A DNA stretch of 64,000 bases from Lunularia cruciata (GCA_948567375.1 OX419760.1:3348001-3412000), one strand, 5' to 3'. Shown: positions 36,252 through 48,200, counted from the stretch's first letter. Program-made: numbers and translations. The notes: generated from the sequence alone by a model not told the origin.

Positions 36252-37328
36252 CAATGTTGTGAACTATGAGTCCCAAACAAGTCCAAGTCCTCTCTCTCAA
36301 AAAGCATGAGAGCCGGGGAAACTCATAAGTGCGGGAAAAGTGGCTCTAGGTTGTCCAACTAGGTTCACCATTGCCATAGGTGACCTATCACCCACTACCA
36401 CCATTTGAGATTGACACCCCACATCCAAGATGTCATCAACAAGGATGTGGTCTAGTTGCTGAATCCCATCATATGCACACTATAAAACCTTTCTGGGTAA
36501 GAGGCTCATTGGCCAAAGACAAAGATGATGAGCCCTTGATCCCACTCTCACTACATCCAACAATACAGCAGGCCCCATCCAAGAATAGACTTGATGTGTA
36601 CTCGCCACCACTTTGGTGCGAGAATCACCCATCAAACATACTTTCTCCAAAATGTAAGCTAGAGAAATGGATTGATGAACCTAGAGATGCCGTAGTGTCC
36701 GTAACATCTCCCAAAACAAAATTGAACAAGGATCCTGAAGACCCAAACCTTGTTCAGCACGTGTATGTCCCTAACATGGCCAATTGCTGTAATGGTGAGT
36801 CCTAAATAAGTCCAGGTCCTCCCTCTCATAAAGCATGAGCCTGGGAAACTCATAAGTGTGGGAAAAGCGGCTCTAGGTTGTCCAACTAGGTTCACCATTG
36901 CGATAGGTGACCTATCAGCCACTACCACCATCTAAGATTGATGCACCACATCCAAGATGTCATCAATAAGGATGTGGTCTAGTCGCTGAATCCCATCATA
37001 TGCACACTGTAAAACCTCTTTGGGTAAGAGGTTCATCCACCAAAGACAAAGATGATGAACCCGTGATCCCACTCTGGCTGCATCCAAAAATACACTAGGT
37101 CCCATCCAAGAATGGACTTGATGTGTGTGTGTGTGTGTGTGTGTACTCGCCACCACTCTGGTGCAAGAATCACCCATCAAAGGAATGTTCTCCAAAATGT
37201 AAGTTGGAGAACTTGACTGATGAACCTAGAGATGTCATAGTATTTGTAACATCTCCCAAAACACACCTGAAAGAGGATCCTAAAGACCCAAACCTTGGCC
37301 AGCACGTGTATGTCCCTGACATGGCCAT
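36252..37328. repeat. 529-bp tandem duplication inside the methyltransferase domain
   Basis: Copy 1 (36252-36780) and copy 2 (36781 to about 37328) are head to tail. Paired landmarks are CTCATAAGTG (36321 and 36850), GATGTCATCAA (36429 and 36957) and CAGCACGTGTATGTCCCT (36757 and 37301). They differ by roughly 10 % by eye, so the duplication is old. The unit covers motif IV to the region just before motif IX. Confidence 0.85.
37122..37144. repeat. (TG)n microsatellite
   Basis: An uninterrupted TG run of about 11 units. It is present in only one of the two duplicated copies, so it grew after the duplication. Confidence 0.95.
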
Positions 37329-37687
37329 CCAAAAATCACCAAGTGAATAGGCCCATGTCTCTCTAGATCATGCACCCCCAATAAGGATATGTTTGCTATA
37401 GGGCCTTTTGGTAACCTTTGACTGCTGACATAGGTAATAACTCTAGATACCAATAGGCCAAGTGTGCCACATGATGTAGAGAGACTTGTCTGCAATCTCA
37501 TCTCTCTCTATATACAAGTACCTTTGTACTTGTATACTTGCTTGTAATACCGCAGCTAGTCCGGTGCTAATCCCACTAAACAACTCTAATAGATATATCC
37601 CCTCTATTGGATATTGCTAAGCAATGAGTGTGGTATCTAGAGGTGTCAAAGTAATCAACTCTGGAGGCTCATCCTCACACTCATCTC

Positions 37688-38370
37688 CTAATAGTACAAA
37701 AGCTCCACTCCAAGCCTATTGCACCAACTGATTGCATGTTGTTGCAATGCCTCTTTTGAACTCCACAATGGAACATCCAAGGTCGATGGAACAATCCCAC
37801 TCGTACTCCAAATCTGAGTGAGCTCCTCTGGTACTAGAGTATCCTCTGCATGGGTGTTCCATTCCAACAAGTCACCAGGCCAAGTAATTGTAGCACTGAA
37901 AGCTAAAACTGATGTTGCCATAGCCCCAAACTGTAGTGAGCCCAAACTACTACTATTGAAGTGTACTGGTAGGCACCATACCTGTCCCTCATCAGATTGC
38001 CAACCTGGTCTATAGGAGGTTGTCTCCTCCAAATAGTCAATGCTAAAACCCATGGAGTATAACACTGCTCCTTCAACTAGCACATAATATGACTCAGCTA
38101 TTGTCACAATAGCTTGAGCTCTCACCGCCAAGCTATCAATCAGATGACCAGGTTGAACCTGGACAACTACTCCCTACATGTGATGTACTATTTTGAACCA
38201 CCACCTAGAGATGTCTGGATTTGAAATGGACATCTCTCCACATTGGTCTTTCATAACTCCAGACCGACCACTATAGCCTTCACCAACATAAAGGGCTGCG
38301 CACCAGAGTCTAACAAGACTCTCTGTGGTGTATAGACCTTCCCTAAAGGTCCCACCAAACAAAAAGTCTC
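37688..38370 (-). pseudogene. Relic protease region of element C
   Basis: The minus strand reads LVGPLGKVYTPQRV, then the aspartic-protease active-site block LLDSGAQPFMLV (about 38280-38330). Further on come YYVLVEGAVLYSMGFSIDYL, ETTSYRPGWQSDEGQVWCL and a linker ending near 37688. The D-S/T-G-A loop is the catalytic signature of retroviral-type proteases, which cut Gag-Pol. It is followed directly by the methyltransferase domain. Fossil. Confidence 0.8.
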
Positions 38371-38839
38371 CCTCTGGTTATCCAATAAGACAACACCAGG
38401 TGTGAATCATGCTCTCTCAAAGGCCGGTCTAGTTGGCAACTTCTCTAGTCTAGCCGCTACTGCCTGCCATAAACCACTAGTTGCTGAACAGATCCCATGC
38501 TCCTCAACCAAGTCAGCTCCACTATCAACCACCTCTGCTCTAGTAGTAGGAACCGCATCATCCCTACTCTCACAAAATGTGGTAGCCAATCAAAACACTG
38601 GGGCTAGGTCAACTCCCAATGTAAACATGTCATTGGCTCAAAACAAACGGCACCACATAATCAGCTGAGCCACCCCCAACATCATGCTAAACTCAGTTTG
38701 TGTAGTCGCAAGTGGCTGACTAGCAAGTAGTCCATCATGTACTCCATCACCACCTACCACACCTACACTAGGATATCTAGGAGCCATGGATATCATTTGC
38801 AATGCCTCAGATAGCGTGAAAGACTGGGGAAGTTTGACC

Positions 38840-39465
38840 TGTGAGCCGGCCTATCTCTCACTCAGGATGAACCTCTGATGGCTATTATGGTAGCACACCA
38901 TGGACTAAGAAGGCAAGGAACCCCAACTTCATCATACTCCTTCGAGGCTAACACTCCAAGACTCAAGACATTGCTCACTAGAGAACTCAATGAGAGAGAG
39001 ATAGTTGCAAATGAAAGGATGATGAGTACCTCCTCACCCCTTGTTTATATAGTGGTGAAATAGTTACGTACCAAAGTTGCTAATTACCGTAGTAACTCAA
39101 GTTACTAGACTAAAAGTCAAGTAAAGTCAAAAAGTAGAAAGGAATATCCATTCACATGGGCTATCCTTGGACTAAAGAAGAATCCAAAACAAAAAGGTTT
39201 GCGGGCCCAAGAGTTCTCAACTCTTTCCTCAAAGCCAAACACCTAGGAATAATACCAAGTCAACACACTAAAATCCAAAATAGTGGTGCTCATCTTTTCT
39301 ACTTCCTCTAAAGTAAGGTCCCCTCTATCTTAGCTATGACTAACTTTAGCTAACCATGACTAATATAGAACCGTCCTTTATCTCTATATAAATAATATCT
39401 CTTAAGTACTTGTAATACCAAGCTAAATATCACAATACCACACACATGCACAAATGGGTGTTACA
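38840..39465 (-). repeat. 3' LTR of B2
   Basis: Runs from TGTGAGCCGGCC to GTTACA on the plus strand and is homologous to the 5' LTR at 45908. The purine tract on its internal side reads CTTAGTCCGGGAGTAAA on the minus strand. Confidence 0.92.
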
Positions 39466-39489
39466 TTTACTCCCGGACTAAGTTTTCAC

Positions 39490-42400
39490 TTTGTCCTCAA
39501 AGTGAAGGTCTCTCTACCTTCTATGGTACATCTTCAACTTATCATGGTTAATCCTATCAAAGTGTCTTCTTCCCAACTCCTTGAGATCATAGGTGTAATT
39601 GCCCCACACCTTCTCCACTATGAAAGGTCCAAAGTACTTAGGCAAAAACTTCTTTTGCACTCTCTTGAATCGAATGGAATCAAACAACATTACCCAATCA
39701 CCTTCCTTGAAAGGCTCCACCTTCTTCTTGCCTTGCCTCTTGTCATAGCTCTCCTTTTGTTTCCTTTGGGCTTGCTCCACTCAAACCATAGAAACTGCTC
39801 TTGCCTCTTCCAACTCCATGAGTTGATCCTTCCTTGACTTCTCTGCATCACCTCCTTGTGCTTTCTTCAATCTCCTATGAATGCTTTGGAAGGTAGGAAG
39901 ATCAAAGTGAATAGGTAAGGTAGACTCAATACCATACACCAATTGAAATGGAGAATATCCGGTGGAAGTCTTCATGGTTGTCCTATACTCCCATAAAACT
40001 GCATGAATCCTCTTGTCCCAATGATGTTTAGCCCCCTCCATTTCTGCATCTTTGGCCAACATCATGCACAAGGTCTGATTGGTTCTCTCTGCCAAGCCAT
40101 TGGAATTTGGCTTATAGGATGTAGTTACTCTATGTGTGATAGAGAAATGTCAAAGCATGGTTGTAGTAATGCTTCCTGTAAACTCTCCTCCTCTATCAAA
40201 AACCAACTCCAAAGGGCATCCAAACCTAGTGATAATGCGTTCATAAAGAAATCTCCCAACTTCATCTTCATTCTTTTCCCTCAATGGTCTAGCCTCAACC
40301 CACTTAGTAAGGTAATCAGTAACTACCACAATGTACCGATTGTTCCTTGGGGTTCTATTGAGAGGACCTACAAAATCAATTCCCCACTTCTCAAAAGGTC
40401 CTAGCAATGGAATTGATCTAAGTGGTGGAGTGGATGTAGACTTTCTAGCAAAAGCTTGACAAACATGACAAGTTTTGCAATAATCAAGACAATCCTTAAA
40501 AATCCCTCTCCAATGGTAACCTGCATCTAGAATCTTGAAAGCAATCACCTTTCTTGCAAAGTGTCCTCCATATACTAAACCTTCATGAAACTCCTTTATA
40601 AGTAGGATAGACTCTTCCTTACCCACTGCTCTTCGAAGTAGACCATCTGCTCCTTGGTGAAAAAGAATATCCTCCACCATTGTGTTAGGTCTAGATCTTG
40701 CTGCAAGGGCCTTCCTCTCCCTAGCATGCATCCCTTCTGGATAGTTACCTTTTGTCACAAAATCCACAATCTCCTTGTACTCCATTGGAACCTCTTGAGT
40801 GATTGAGATTGTCATGAGCTCCTCATCCGGGAAGGAATCATCCACTAGCTCATCTCCATCATGATCATAGGCTCTAGATAATAAATAAGCATTTGCATGT
40901 TTCTTTCCTGGCCTATCTTCAATGGTGTAGTCATACTCAGACAAGAGTATCATCCACCTTGCTAGTCTCCCTTCAACATTAGGCTTGTTGAAGATGTACT
41001 TCAAAGCCTTGTGATCCGTGACAATGGTGGCTTTCCCTCCAATCAAGTAGTGTCTAAACTTCTTGAGACCAAAGATCACTGCCAACCCTTCTCTCTCCGT
41101 GACAGAGTAGTTCTTCTCTGCTGAAACCATCTGCCTACTAGCATAAGCTATTGGATGATCATGCCCATCTTGGTCTAATTGACTAAGAGTGCATCCTATA
41201 GCTACATTAGAAGCATCAGTGTAGAGGATGAAAGGCTTACTCCAATCAGGTTTAGCAAGAATTGGAGCTACAACAAGGGATTGCTTGAGCTCCTCAAAAG
41301 CTTTGAGAGCCTCCTTGTCCTCCAAAATCACCATGTAATCTACACCTTTCTTCATGTAGATGGTCAATGCATAAGCCTTGTTGGAAAATGAGAAGATGAA
41401 CCTCCTATAGTATCCAACCATCCCCAAGAATTGGCATAACTTTGTCAAGCTTGAAGGGAATGGAAGGTCTGAGATTTTCCTCACCTTCTCAAGATCAACT
41501 GCTATTCCATCCTTGGAGATGATGTGCCCCAAAAGTAGACCTTCTTCACATCCAAAAATGCACTTCTCTGGGTTGAGTGATGCATTTGCCTCATCCAAGC
41601 GTTGCAAGACTTTGATTAGGTGTTCAAAGTGCTCCTCCTTGCTCCCATAGACAAAAAAATCATCAATGAAGTCTCTCACAAATTTCCCAATGAAAGGTTC
41701 AAATACCTTGTTCATGAACCGTTGGAATGTGGCTGGAGCATTGCAAAGCCCAAAAGGCATGACCTTGAAAGCGTAAGTTCCCCAAGGTGTGGTGAATGTG
41801 GTGAGTTGTTGATGCTCTGGTGCAATCTTGATTTGGTTGTATCCACTATAACCATCTCCAAAACTGTACCTCTCATGACCTGCAACCTCCTCCAAGATCT
41901 CATCAATGAATGGCAATGTGTAGTAGTCCTTCTTGGTAACAACATTGAGCTTCTTGTAATCCACACATACCCAAAGCTTGCCATTCTTTTTCTTCACAAT
42001 GACAATTGGAGACACCCATTCTGAATTCTCCACCTCAAAGATAAATCCAGCCTCCTTGAGCTTATCAATCTCCTCCTTCACAACCAAAGATATTGGTGGG
42101 CTAACGCGATGTTGCTTTTGGCGAACTGGTCTTGCATGTGACTCCACCTCTATCTTGTGCTCCTCCAAGGTGACTTCCTTCAAATCCTTGTAACTAAAAG
42201 CAAACACATGGATGAACTTGCAAAAAATCTCCTCAAATCTCACCTTCTCCTCCTTGGTAACATTTGGACCATACTTGAGGGTAGCTAACCTTCTCTCTAC
42301 CTCCTCAAGTGTCAATGGTGATTTGTCTGGGTCCTTCAAAACCTCTGGCTTAGGTGCAAAATCCATAGCACACAAAGGATACACATCTAAATCAGATTCA

Positions 42401-44340
42401 GATTCATCCTCCTCCGTGGAAGTCTCCTCTTCCATGCTTGTCTCCACACCTGAAGCTCCTTCTTCAGAATCTGATTCCCAATAATCAAAAGATGGTGTAT
42501 CTGAATGTGAAGTGTTGGTGGTGTTAGTCACAGGAACTGTGACTCTATGGTTTGATGGCCCAATCCTCAAGTACCCTTTGTGCCATCGATCAGTTGTGCG
42601 TGCTGCTCTCAACCATGGCCTCCCAAGAAGTAAGTCATAGCTTAAATCCTTCAAGACTTGGAAAGTCATGAGATTTTGAACTCCCATAACTGAAACTACC
42701 ACTTTATCCATCACCCCTACTGGTCGAACTTGTTGCTTGTTTGCCATTCTCACTACAAATGTTGAAGCTCTTGAGGGTTTCATACCCAACTTCTTCATCA
42801 ATCTTTCTGACATGGCATTCACTGCTGATCCTCCATCAACCAATGCATCCTTGATGTTGTGACCATTCACTCTCACATCAACCTTGGAGGCATATTCACA
42901 AGCTTCCCATGGTGTTGGCTTGGCATCCACCACCCCCATTGATACTGGAACTTTTGCTTTCTTCTTCTTCTTGCTCCTTGTAGAACTCAAACCACCTCTA
43001 AGCTCCTTTCTCAAGGTAGGGTTCAAAGCAATTAATTGGCCCACTGTGATGTTAGCCTTGTGACTACCAACATCCTCCAACACATTGTAGTTCCATTGTT
43101 GCTTTGAGATCAAGAAGTCCTCCATCCCCAACTTCTTCCTTGGAGTCTTTGTTGTTGATGGTGTTGAGGTGCGAGTGCTCCTAGTAGACATAGGAGTATC
43201 CTTGCTTGAAGTAAATCCTTGAGAAGAGTGAACATCCTCTGCAAAACGAGCTCTCTTCTTCTCTTGTGCCAAAAGCTCCAAATTAAGACCCTTGGAGTTT
43301 GAGCACTCTCCCTTCTCATACTTGCTCTCAACCACATCTATGGATACTATCCCCTTACCTTTTTTGGGATTAGGAGCCACTTGGGTTTCACTACCTCCCT
43401 CTTTCCCTCTATTGGCTCCCTCATAACCCCTTCCTCTATGGTAAGTGGAATTTGGACAATTCCTTTGGATATGGCCTCTTCCTCCACAACCAAAACAATT
43501 TCTATCATTGAAATTGTTGGCTGGTTGGCCTCCTCTATATGGATAGTTTCCATAACTCCTAGGCCCTCTCCCTACATTCTGATCCACCTCTCTCTTCTCC
43601 CATAGTTGCACCACATTGATCTTGAGATCCGCAAGTTGTTCTGTGATGGTTTGGAGTGGATCTTTTGGTGGAGGTGCAAGAACTGGAGCAACTACTACTT
43701 GTGGTGCAACCCTTGTCACCAAAGTATCAGAAGTTCCACCATACTTGTAGCTTTGAGGAGGATGCACAACCTCCTTCACCACCAAATCACTCTCATCCCC
43801 TTCCAAACTCTCCTCCATACAAATTGCGATCTTGATAGCTTCAACCTTGGAAGAAGGTTTCTCATATCTCACCTTGCTTCTAATTTGTGGTCTCAATCCT
43901 CCCACAAAATTCTTGGTGAGCATGGCCCTTATGCCAATCATTATAGTCTCCACATCATCCCCACCCTTCCTCAACACTATGCAAAATCTGGACTCCAACT
44001 TTTCCACTGTTTCCACATAGACTCTCACTTTCTCTCCATCTCCTTGCTTGAGAAATGTAACCTCACTCATCCATCTCTCATAACTCTCATCAGGAAGAAA
44101 GTTCTCAATGAGTGTTGAAGTCAAAGTCTCCCAAGACTCCTCTTCCCCCTCTCTCCTCTCTCTCTTTTGGTATTCTGACTCATACCATGTAAGTGCTGCA
44201 TCCTCAAAGAAATCTGGTAATAATGAGGCCCACTCATTCTTCCTCCTCTCATTGTTTCTTATGCAAGCTCTCTTGAAGTCTCTCACAAAGGCCTCCACAT
44301 CTTCTCCATCCTTGCCAAAGAAAACCGGAAGTTTCCCCAT
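39490..44340 (-). pseudogene. Gag-pol of B2, long open frame of 1396 codons plus the integrase tail
   Basis: A single frame from 44340 to 40150 holds gag (MGKLPVFFGKDGEDVEAFV at the start, CCHC knuckle CFGCGGRGHIQRNC near residue 283), protease (ALVDGGSAVNAM near 503), reverse transcriptase (FGDGYSGYNQIKIAPEHQ, then FIDDFFVYG near 893), RNase H (ILYTDASNVAIGC near 1040) and integrase (CKTCHVCQAFARK near 1288, GIDFVGPL near 1323, DRGGEF near 1388). The rest of the integrase and a basic tail continue to about 39490 (YDKRQGKKKVEPFKEGDWVM). Gag and pol share one frame, with no separating stop, so one polyprotein is the family design. Products would act in cytoplasmic particles and the nucleus. 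Near-whole fossil, about one or two breaks. Confidence 0.93.
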
Positions 44341-44573
44341 CTTAACCCCTCACTATCTTTCTTTTCTCTCAATTTTTTTTCTCTTTTCTTTTCTCTCACT
44401 CTATTACTAATAGAGTATATACATGACTAACACCATCTGAGAATAATCCACTCTAGGGAACACAAAAGGTTCAGGTTGCTCCAAGATTTCTATAGCAACA
44501 TCAAATCCTAGAGTGCATATTAATCTAACTCTCATGGATAGTTTATCCATAAGTTGAAAGATTATCTCCATCA

Positions 44574-45071
44574 CTAATCTTGAGAACTAGCTGATGAAGG
44601 TGGTAGTATTTCTGTAGCTGTACTAAGACTCTCTCCAAGATCCTTCACCAAAGTTTCCAAAAGTGCTTTTACTCCACTACACTCATGTCCTTTTGGAAGT
44701 CCTTCAACTCCACAAACCTCACACAACTCCTTGGTCTTAGATCTTCTCCCTCCCAATCTTGGTGAAGAAGGTCCAACATGCAAACCCAAGTCAAGTAAGT
44801 ATCTCCTTTCCCTCAATCTCTTGCTCTCAAAGGTCAATGGACATGAACTTGCCTTATGTCCCTTCTCTCTACATAGAAAGCACTTAGACTCACTCTTTCC
44901 TCCAAGTGATGTAGGTTTTTGGATCCTCTCAACACTCTCTTCAAATTCTATTGTAAACTCTCTTTTCCTCAAATCCATCCCTACAATCACCTCAAACCCT
45001 TGGAGAACTTTGCATGTTCTCAATTTCCACTCTTGATGACCCTCCATGTTCCCCAAGATGAATCTAAACAC
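44574..45071 (-). pseudogene. Extra 165-codon zinc-knuckle frame of B2, upstream of gag
   Basis: Open from 45071 to 44574, between the leader and gag and on the same strand. It begins MFRFILGNMEGHQEWKLR. It has a CCHC knuckle, CFLCREKGHKASSCPL, near residue 87, a basic stretch (SKRLRERR) and a second Cys/His cluster, CEVCGVEGLPKGHEC, near 132. The frame is also recognisable in B1 (30190-30560) and B3 (50110-50729), so it is a family feature. Some Tat/Ogre elements carry an extra frame ahead of gag. Whether this is the same gene is unknown. RNA or DNA binding is likely from the knuckle but not shown. Confidence 0.75.
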
Positions 45072-45884
45072 TCAAACATGCTTTTTGTTGATCTCAAACT
45101 TCTCATGCATGAGATCTCCACTCTGCAGAATTGACCCTTCCTCACAATGTCACTCAAATCTCCCAACCAATATGTCACAGTCCTCTGAAATTTTTCACAC
45201 CTGATCACAACTCCAAGGCGTCCCTCCCTGCAGAATTTCAGATCTTTTCATTGAGCCATTTGGCCTAAACACCTTTCTATTCAGCACCCATATTTCAGAT
45301 TTGGTCTGAAAACCACCCCCCTCACTTCAAAAACTCATAACTCTTTGTGCAAGAACGATATCTCTCTAATTTTTGTGGCAGCAGGTAGAATACAATGCAG
45401 TGAATTTTCTTGAAAATTTTCAGGACAATTCACTGAAAATTGAAGAAATGGCAGACTATGTACAATTTTCTAGAGAGCATGCAGTTGCGGGAGCACTTTA
45501 CCCTATCAACTTTCAAAAATTCTAGCCCAGTGCGCATAGAAGCTCTCTCAATAATTTGAAGTGTGCTAACTGAAAAATAACCCAAGATATCATGTGTAGA
45601 AATCTCAAGTCCAGATCTCAAACTTGAGATTTTGCCCAAAATCATCTTAATCCCCAAAATCTGCAATCCACCTCACACAATCTCTCCAATTCCTCTCATG
45701 TGTACAAGATGTACAAAATCAGCTCAAAGACATCATAATGAACTACAGGGTATACAAATGGATCTTGGTTCTCTAACATAAGTTCAGCCCTCTCCTCTCC
45801 TAATGTTCTCTCCAAGTGAGCTCTCATAGCCTCCTTCTGCCTAATGTAGAATTGGACGCGGAATATTATCTTGCCTTCTAGAGA

Positions 45885-45903
45885 GGTCCCGACAACGGAA
45901 CCA
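45885..45903 (-). other. Primer binding site of B2
   Basis: The minus strand reads TGGTTCCGTTGTCGGGACC, four bases after the LTR. It matches the tRNA-Asp site TGGCGCCGTTGCCGGGGA at most positions (TGG, CCGTTG, CGGG). Confidence 0.6.
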
Positions 45904-45907
45904 AAAA

Positions 45908-46599
45908 TGTGAGCCAGACTGTCTCTCACTCAGGATGAACCTCTGATGGCTATTATGGTAGCGCACCATGGACTAAGAAGGCAAGGAACCCCAACTTCAT
46001 CATACTCCTTCGAGGCTAACACTCCAAGACTCAAGACATTGCTCACTAGAGAACTCAATGAGAGAGAGATAGTTGCAAATGAAAGGATGATGAGTACCTC
46101 CTCACCCCTTGTTTATATAGTGGTGAAATAGTTACGTACCAAAGTTGCTAATTACCGTAGTAACTCAAGTTACTAGACTAAAAGTCAAGTAAAGTCAAAA
46201 AGCAAAAAGGAATATCCATTCACATGGGCATATTCCCCTAAGCATGTGATCTTATCTTGACCCAACCACTAAGTCAAGGATTCCTTCACATGGGCTATCC
46301 TTGGACTAAAGAAGAATCCAAAACAAAAAGGTTTGCGGGCCCAAGAGTTCTCAACTCTTTCCTCAAAGCCAAACACCTAAGAATAATACCAAGTCAACAC
46401 ACTAAAATCCAAAATAGTGGTGCTCATCTTTTCTACTTCCTCTAAAGTAAGGTCCCCTCTATCTTAGCTATGACTAACTTTAGCTAACCATGACTAATAT
46501 AGAACCATCCTTTATCTCTATATAAATAATATCTCTTAAGTACTTGTAATACCAAGCTAAATATCACAATACCACACACATGCACAAATGGGTATTACA
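45908..46599 (-). repeat. 5' LTR of B2
   Basis: 692 bp with TGTGAG...TTACA ends. The flank GACCT to its right repeats the left flank of the element. Confidence 0.93.
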
Positions 46600-48200
46600 G
46601 ACCTGTCTTCCAACCTCTCCTCTCTGTGGGTCCAACTCCACTTATGCTCCTCTAGGCTTTGAAGCACATATTGCACTCCTAGTCACTACTACAGATCCAT
46701 CCACTTGTAATGCTCCGCACATGAAGTCCAAATCATCTTTATCACCAACACATGAGGTGGAAACCTCAGCACCTAAATCTGATCTCCTCTAAGCAATGGC
46801 CATACTAGCCAATCTCTGCTCTAACTACTCAATACAAGTAGCCATAGCTGTATCAGAAGTGAGAGCAAGTACTGCGCCTCTACTAGGTGTAGATCCTCTA
46901 CCACCACCTCTACCACCTCATCCTCCATGAACTAGAGCCCCTGTACTACCTGCCATAGCAGCCCTACCACTCCGTAACTCCAGGTGTAGGTCAAAGCACC
47001 GATCACTAGTGTGACCAAATCTGTGGCAATGCTTACACTGCCTCTGTGCTGGCTACAATGCACCAAAGGTATCAAGTCCACTGCCTTGAGTACACTCTCT
47101 CCTATGGTGAGGTCCATCACAAGTCCAACAAGCAACACTACCACTCACTGGCTATTGCTGACCTGAAAAGGAAGGTAAGGGTCTAGCTCCACTAGGCCCT
47201 CCACTTGCTCCATAGGATCTAGGTTGTCCACCCTGTCCTCAAAAACCAATTGGGTGTGGTGCACTCTACTACACTCTAGAAGAAGTAATAGTTATGGATG
47301 AGGTCTCCCTACCAAACCTAGATATCACTACCCTCTCCTCCACCATGTTGAGCTCAATACGCTCAGCCAAACCAAAGACCACTACCAAAGTGGGCAAAGT
47401 AGCCTATAACACCGTAGCATCATGAACTCTACGTTGTAACTCCCTATCCAATATCCCATACCAAAATTGGACTTCCTGGGCCTTAGTAACTCTCTAAGTG
47501 AAACTGATCAGCCACCTCATGCAAGTGTATGCATTGCATAGGCTCTCTCCAACCTTCTACTAGAACTCCTACAAGCTCCTCAGCTTGTCAATCCGTAGAA
47601 CTACTCCGTGGTAGTTCTACCTCAACCATTGGAAGAACTCTACCATGGGGTTAAACCCCGATACCACACCACCTACTACAGTGGTCCTCCACTTGTGGTA
47701 GCACTATCTCTAGCTAGTGCACTTCCACTAGCTCCACCAACACTACTCAAGCTAGAACTCATGGGTATAGTTGATCTACTCCTGGCAACCGGGCCTAAAG
47801 TAATAGAGACATAGTTTGGAGACCAATACTATCTCTTTAACTCAATCTCCTCCAAATGAGCTCTCTTGAACTCATGGTAGTAATCTATCAATGGACCTTC
47901 TAAATGTTGAAACAACCTCTTCCATGCCATGAAGGGTGTAAACAAAGTCGAGGTCCGCATCTACTACAGATCACACCAACTATTGAACTCTTGGATGAAG
48001 TCATCCAACTCAATGGTACCCACTGTACCATCATAACACCTAGGGCCTTTGGAGACCCCATAAATCTTGTCCATGTCCCACAAAACCAATGCGCATATGT
48101 TGTGCACTCTCAATTGGATCAGCTCTTGTGTCAAACTCCAACTTAGAGTCAATCTCCTCTCTCACTAGGACCTGAGATACATGCTAATATCGAGTGCCAC
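46600..48200 (-). pseudogene. Relic gag of element C (N-terminal and central parts; the C-terminal part is at 38371-38839)
   Basis: The minus strand reads ELDDFIQEFNSWCDL, then FMAWKRLFQHLEGPLIDYYH (capsid start region, 47850-48020), later FWYGILDRELQ-like residues and LAERIELNMVEE (47320-47480). Two zinc knuckles follow: CWTCDGPHHRREC (about 47095-47135) and CKHCHRFGHTSDRC (about 47000-47045). The first is the CWTCGGPH-type knuckle common in plant Ty3/gypsy gag. B2 lies between this piece and the protease. Fossil. Confidence 0.8.

Larger units (their letters stand above)
36100..37620 (-). pseudogene. DNA (cytosine-5) methyltransferase domain within pol of element C
   Basis: The minus strand shows the ordered motifs of a C5 DNA methyltransferase. 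Motif I is ELFSGISTGLAAVLQA (from 37586, the AdoMet-binding loop), followed by an acidic strand end (YIERDE). Motif IV is VIFGWPCQGHTRAG with the catalytic Pro-Cys (37298-37340). Motif VI is ILENIPLMGD (37172-37200). A motif VIII-like stretch is ARVGSRVHHLCLWWMNLL (about 37025-37090). Near the end come PNTDEREWVMGF and a motif X-like VLGQAMDLN (about 36117-36210). Without an internal 529-bp duplication the domain would be about 325 residues, normal for this fold. Motif I resembles DNMT3/DRM enzymes (FDGIATG). It lies between protease and reverse transcriptase. Known chemistry: methyl transfer from AdoMet to C5 of cytosine. Fossil. Confidence 0.85.
38840..46599 (-). mobile_element. Ty3/gypsy element B2, nearly whole and young
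   Basis: It has LTRs (38840-39465 and 45908-46599), purine tract (39466-39482), integrase to gag in one long frame, an upstream zinc-knuckle frame and a primer site (45885-45903). The flanks are GACC|TGTGAGC on the left and GTTACA|GACCT on the right, which is a 4-5 bp target duplication. The LTRs differ at about 9 of 620 aligned positions (about 1.5 %) by eye, so it is the youngest insertion in the window. It looks close to whole, with only about one or two breaks. It sits in the gag-protease part of element C. Confidence 0.93.

Noticed and set aside
38878-39063. Small conserved frame found in several LTR copies (AIMVAHHGLRRQGTPTSSYS)
   Set aside because: It is repeated only because LTRs are copies of each other. 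It lies entirely in LTR DNA and is short.
41620-44410. Several plus-strand open frames of 60-170 codons within B2
   Set aside because: They are antisense shadows of the 1396-codon gag-pol frame and recur only because the B copies are homologous.
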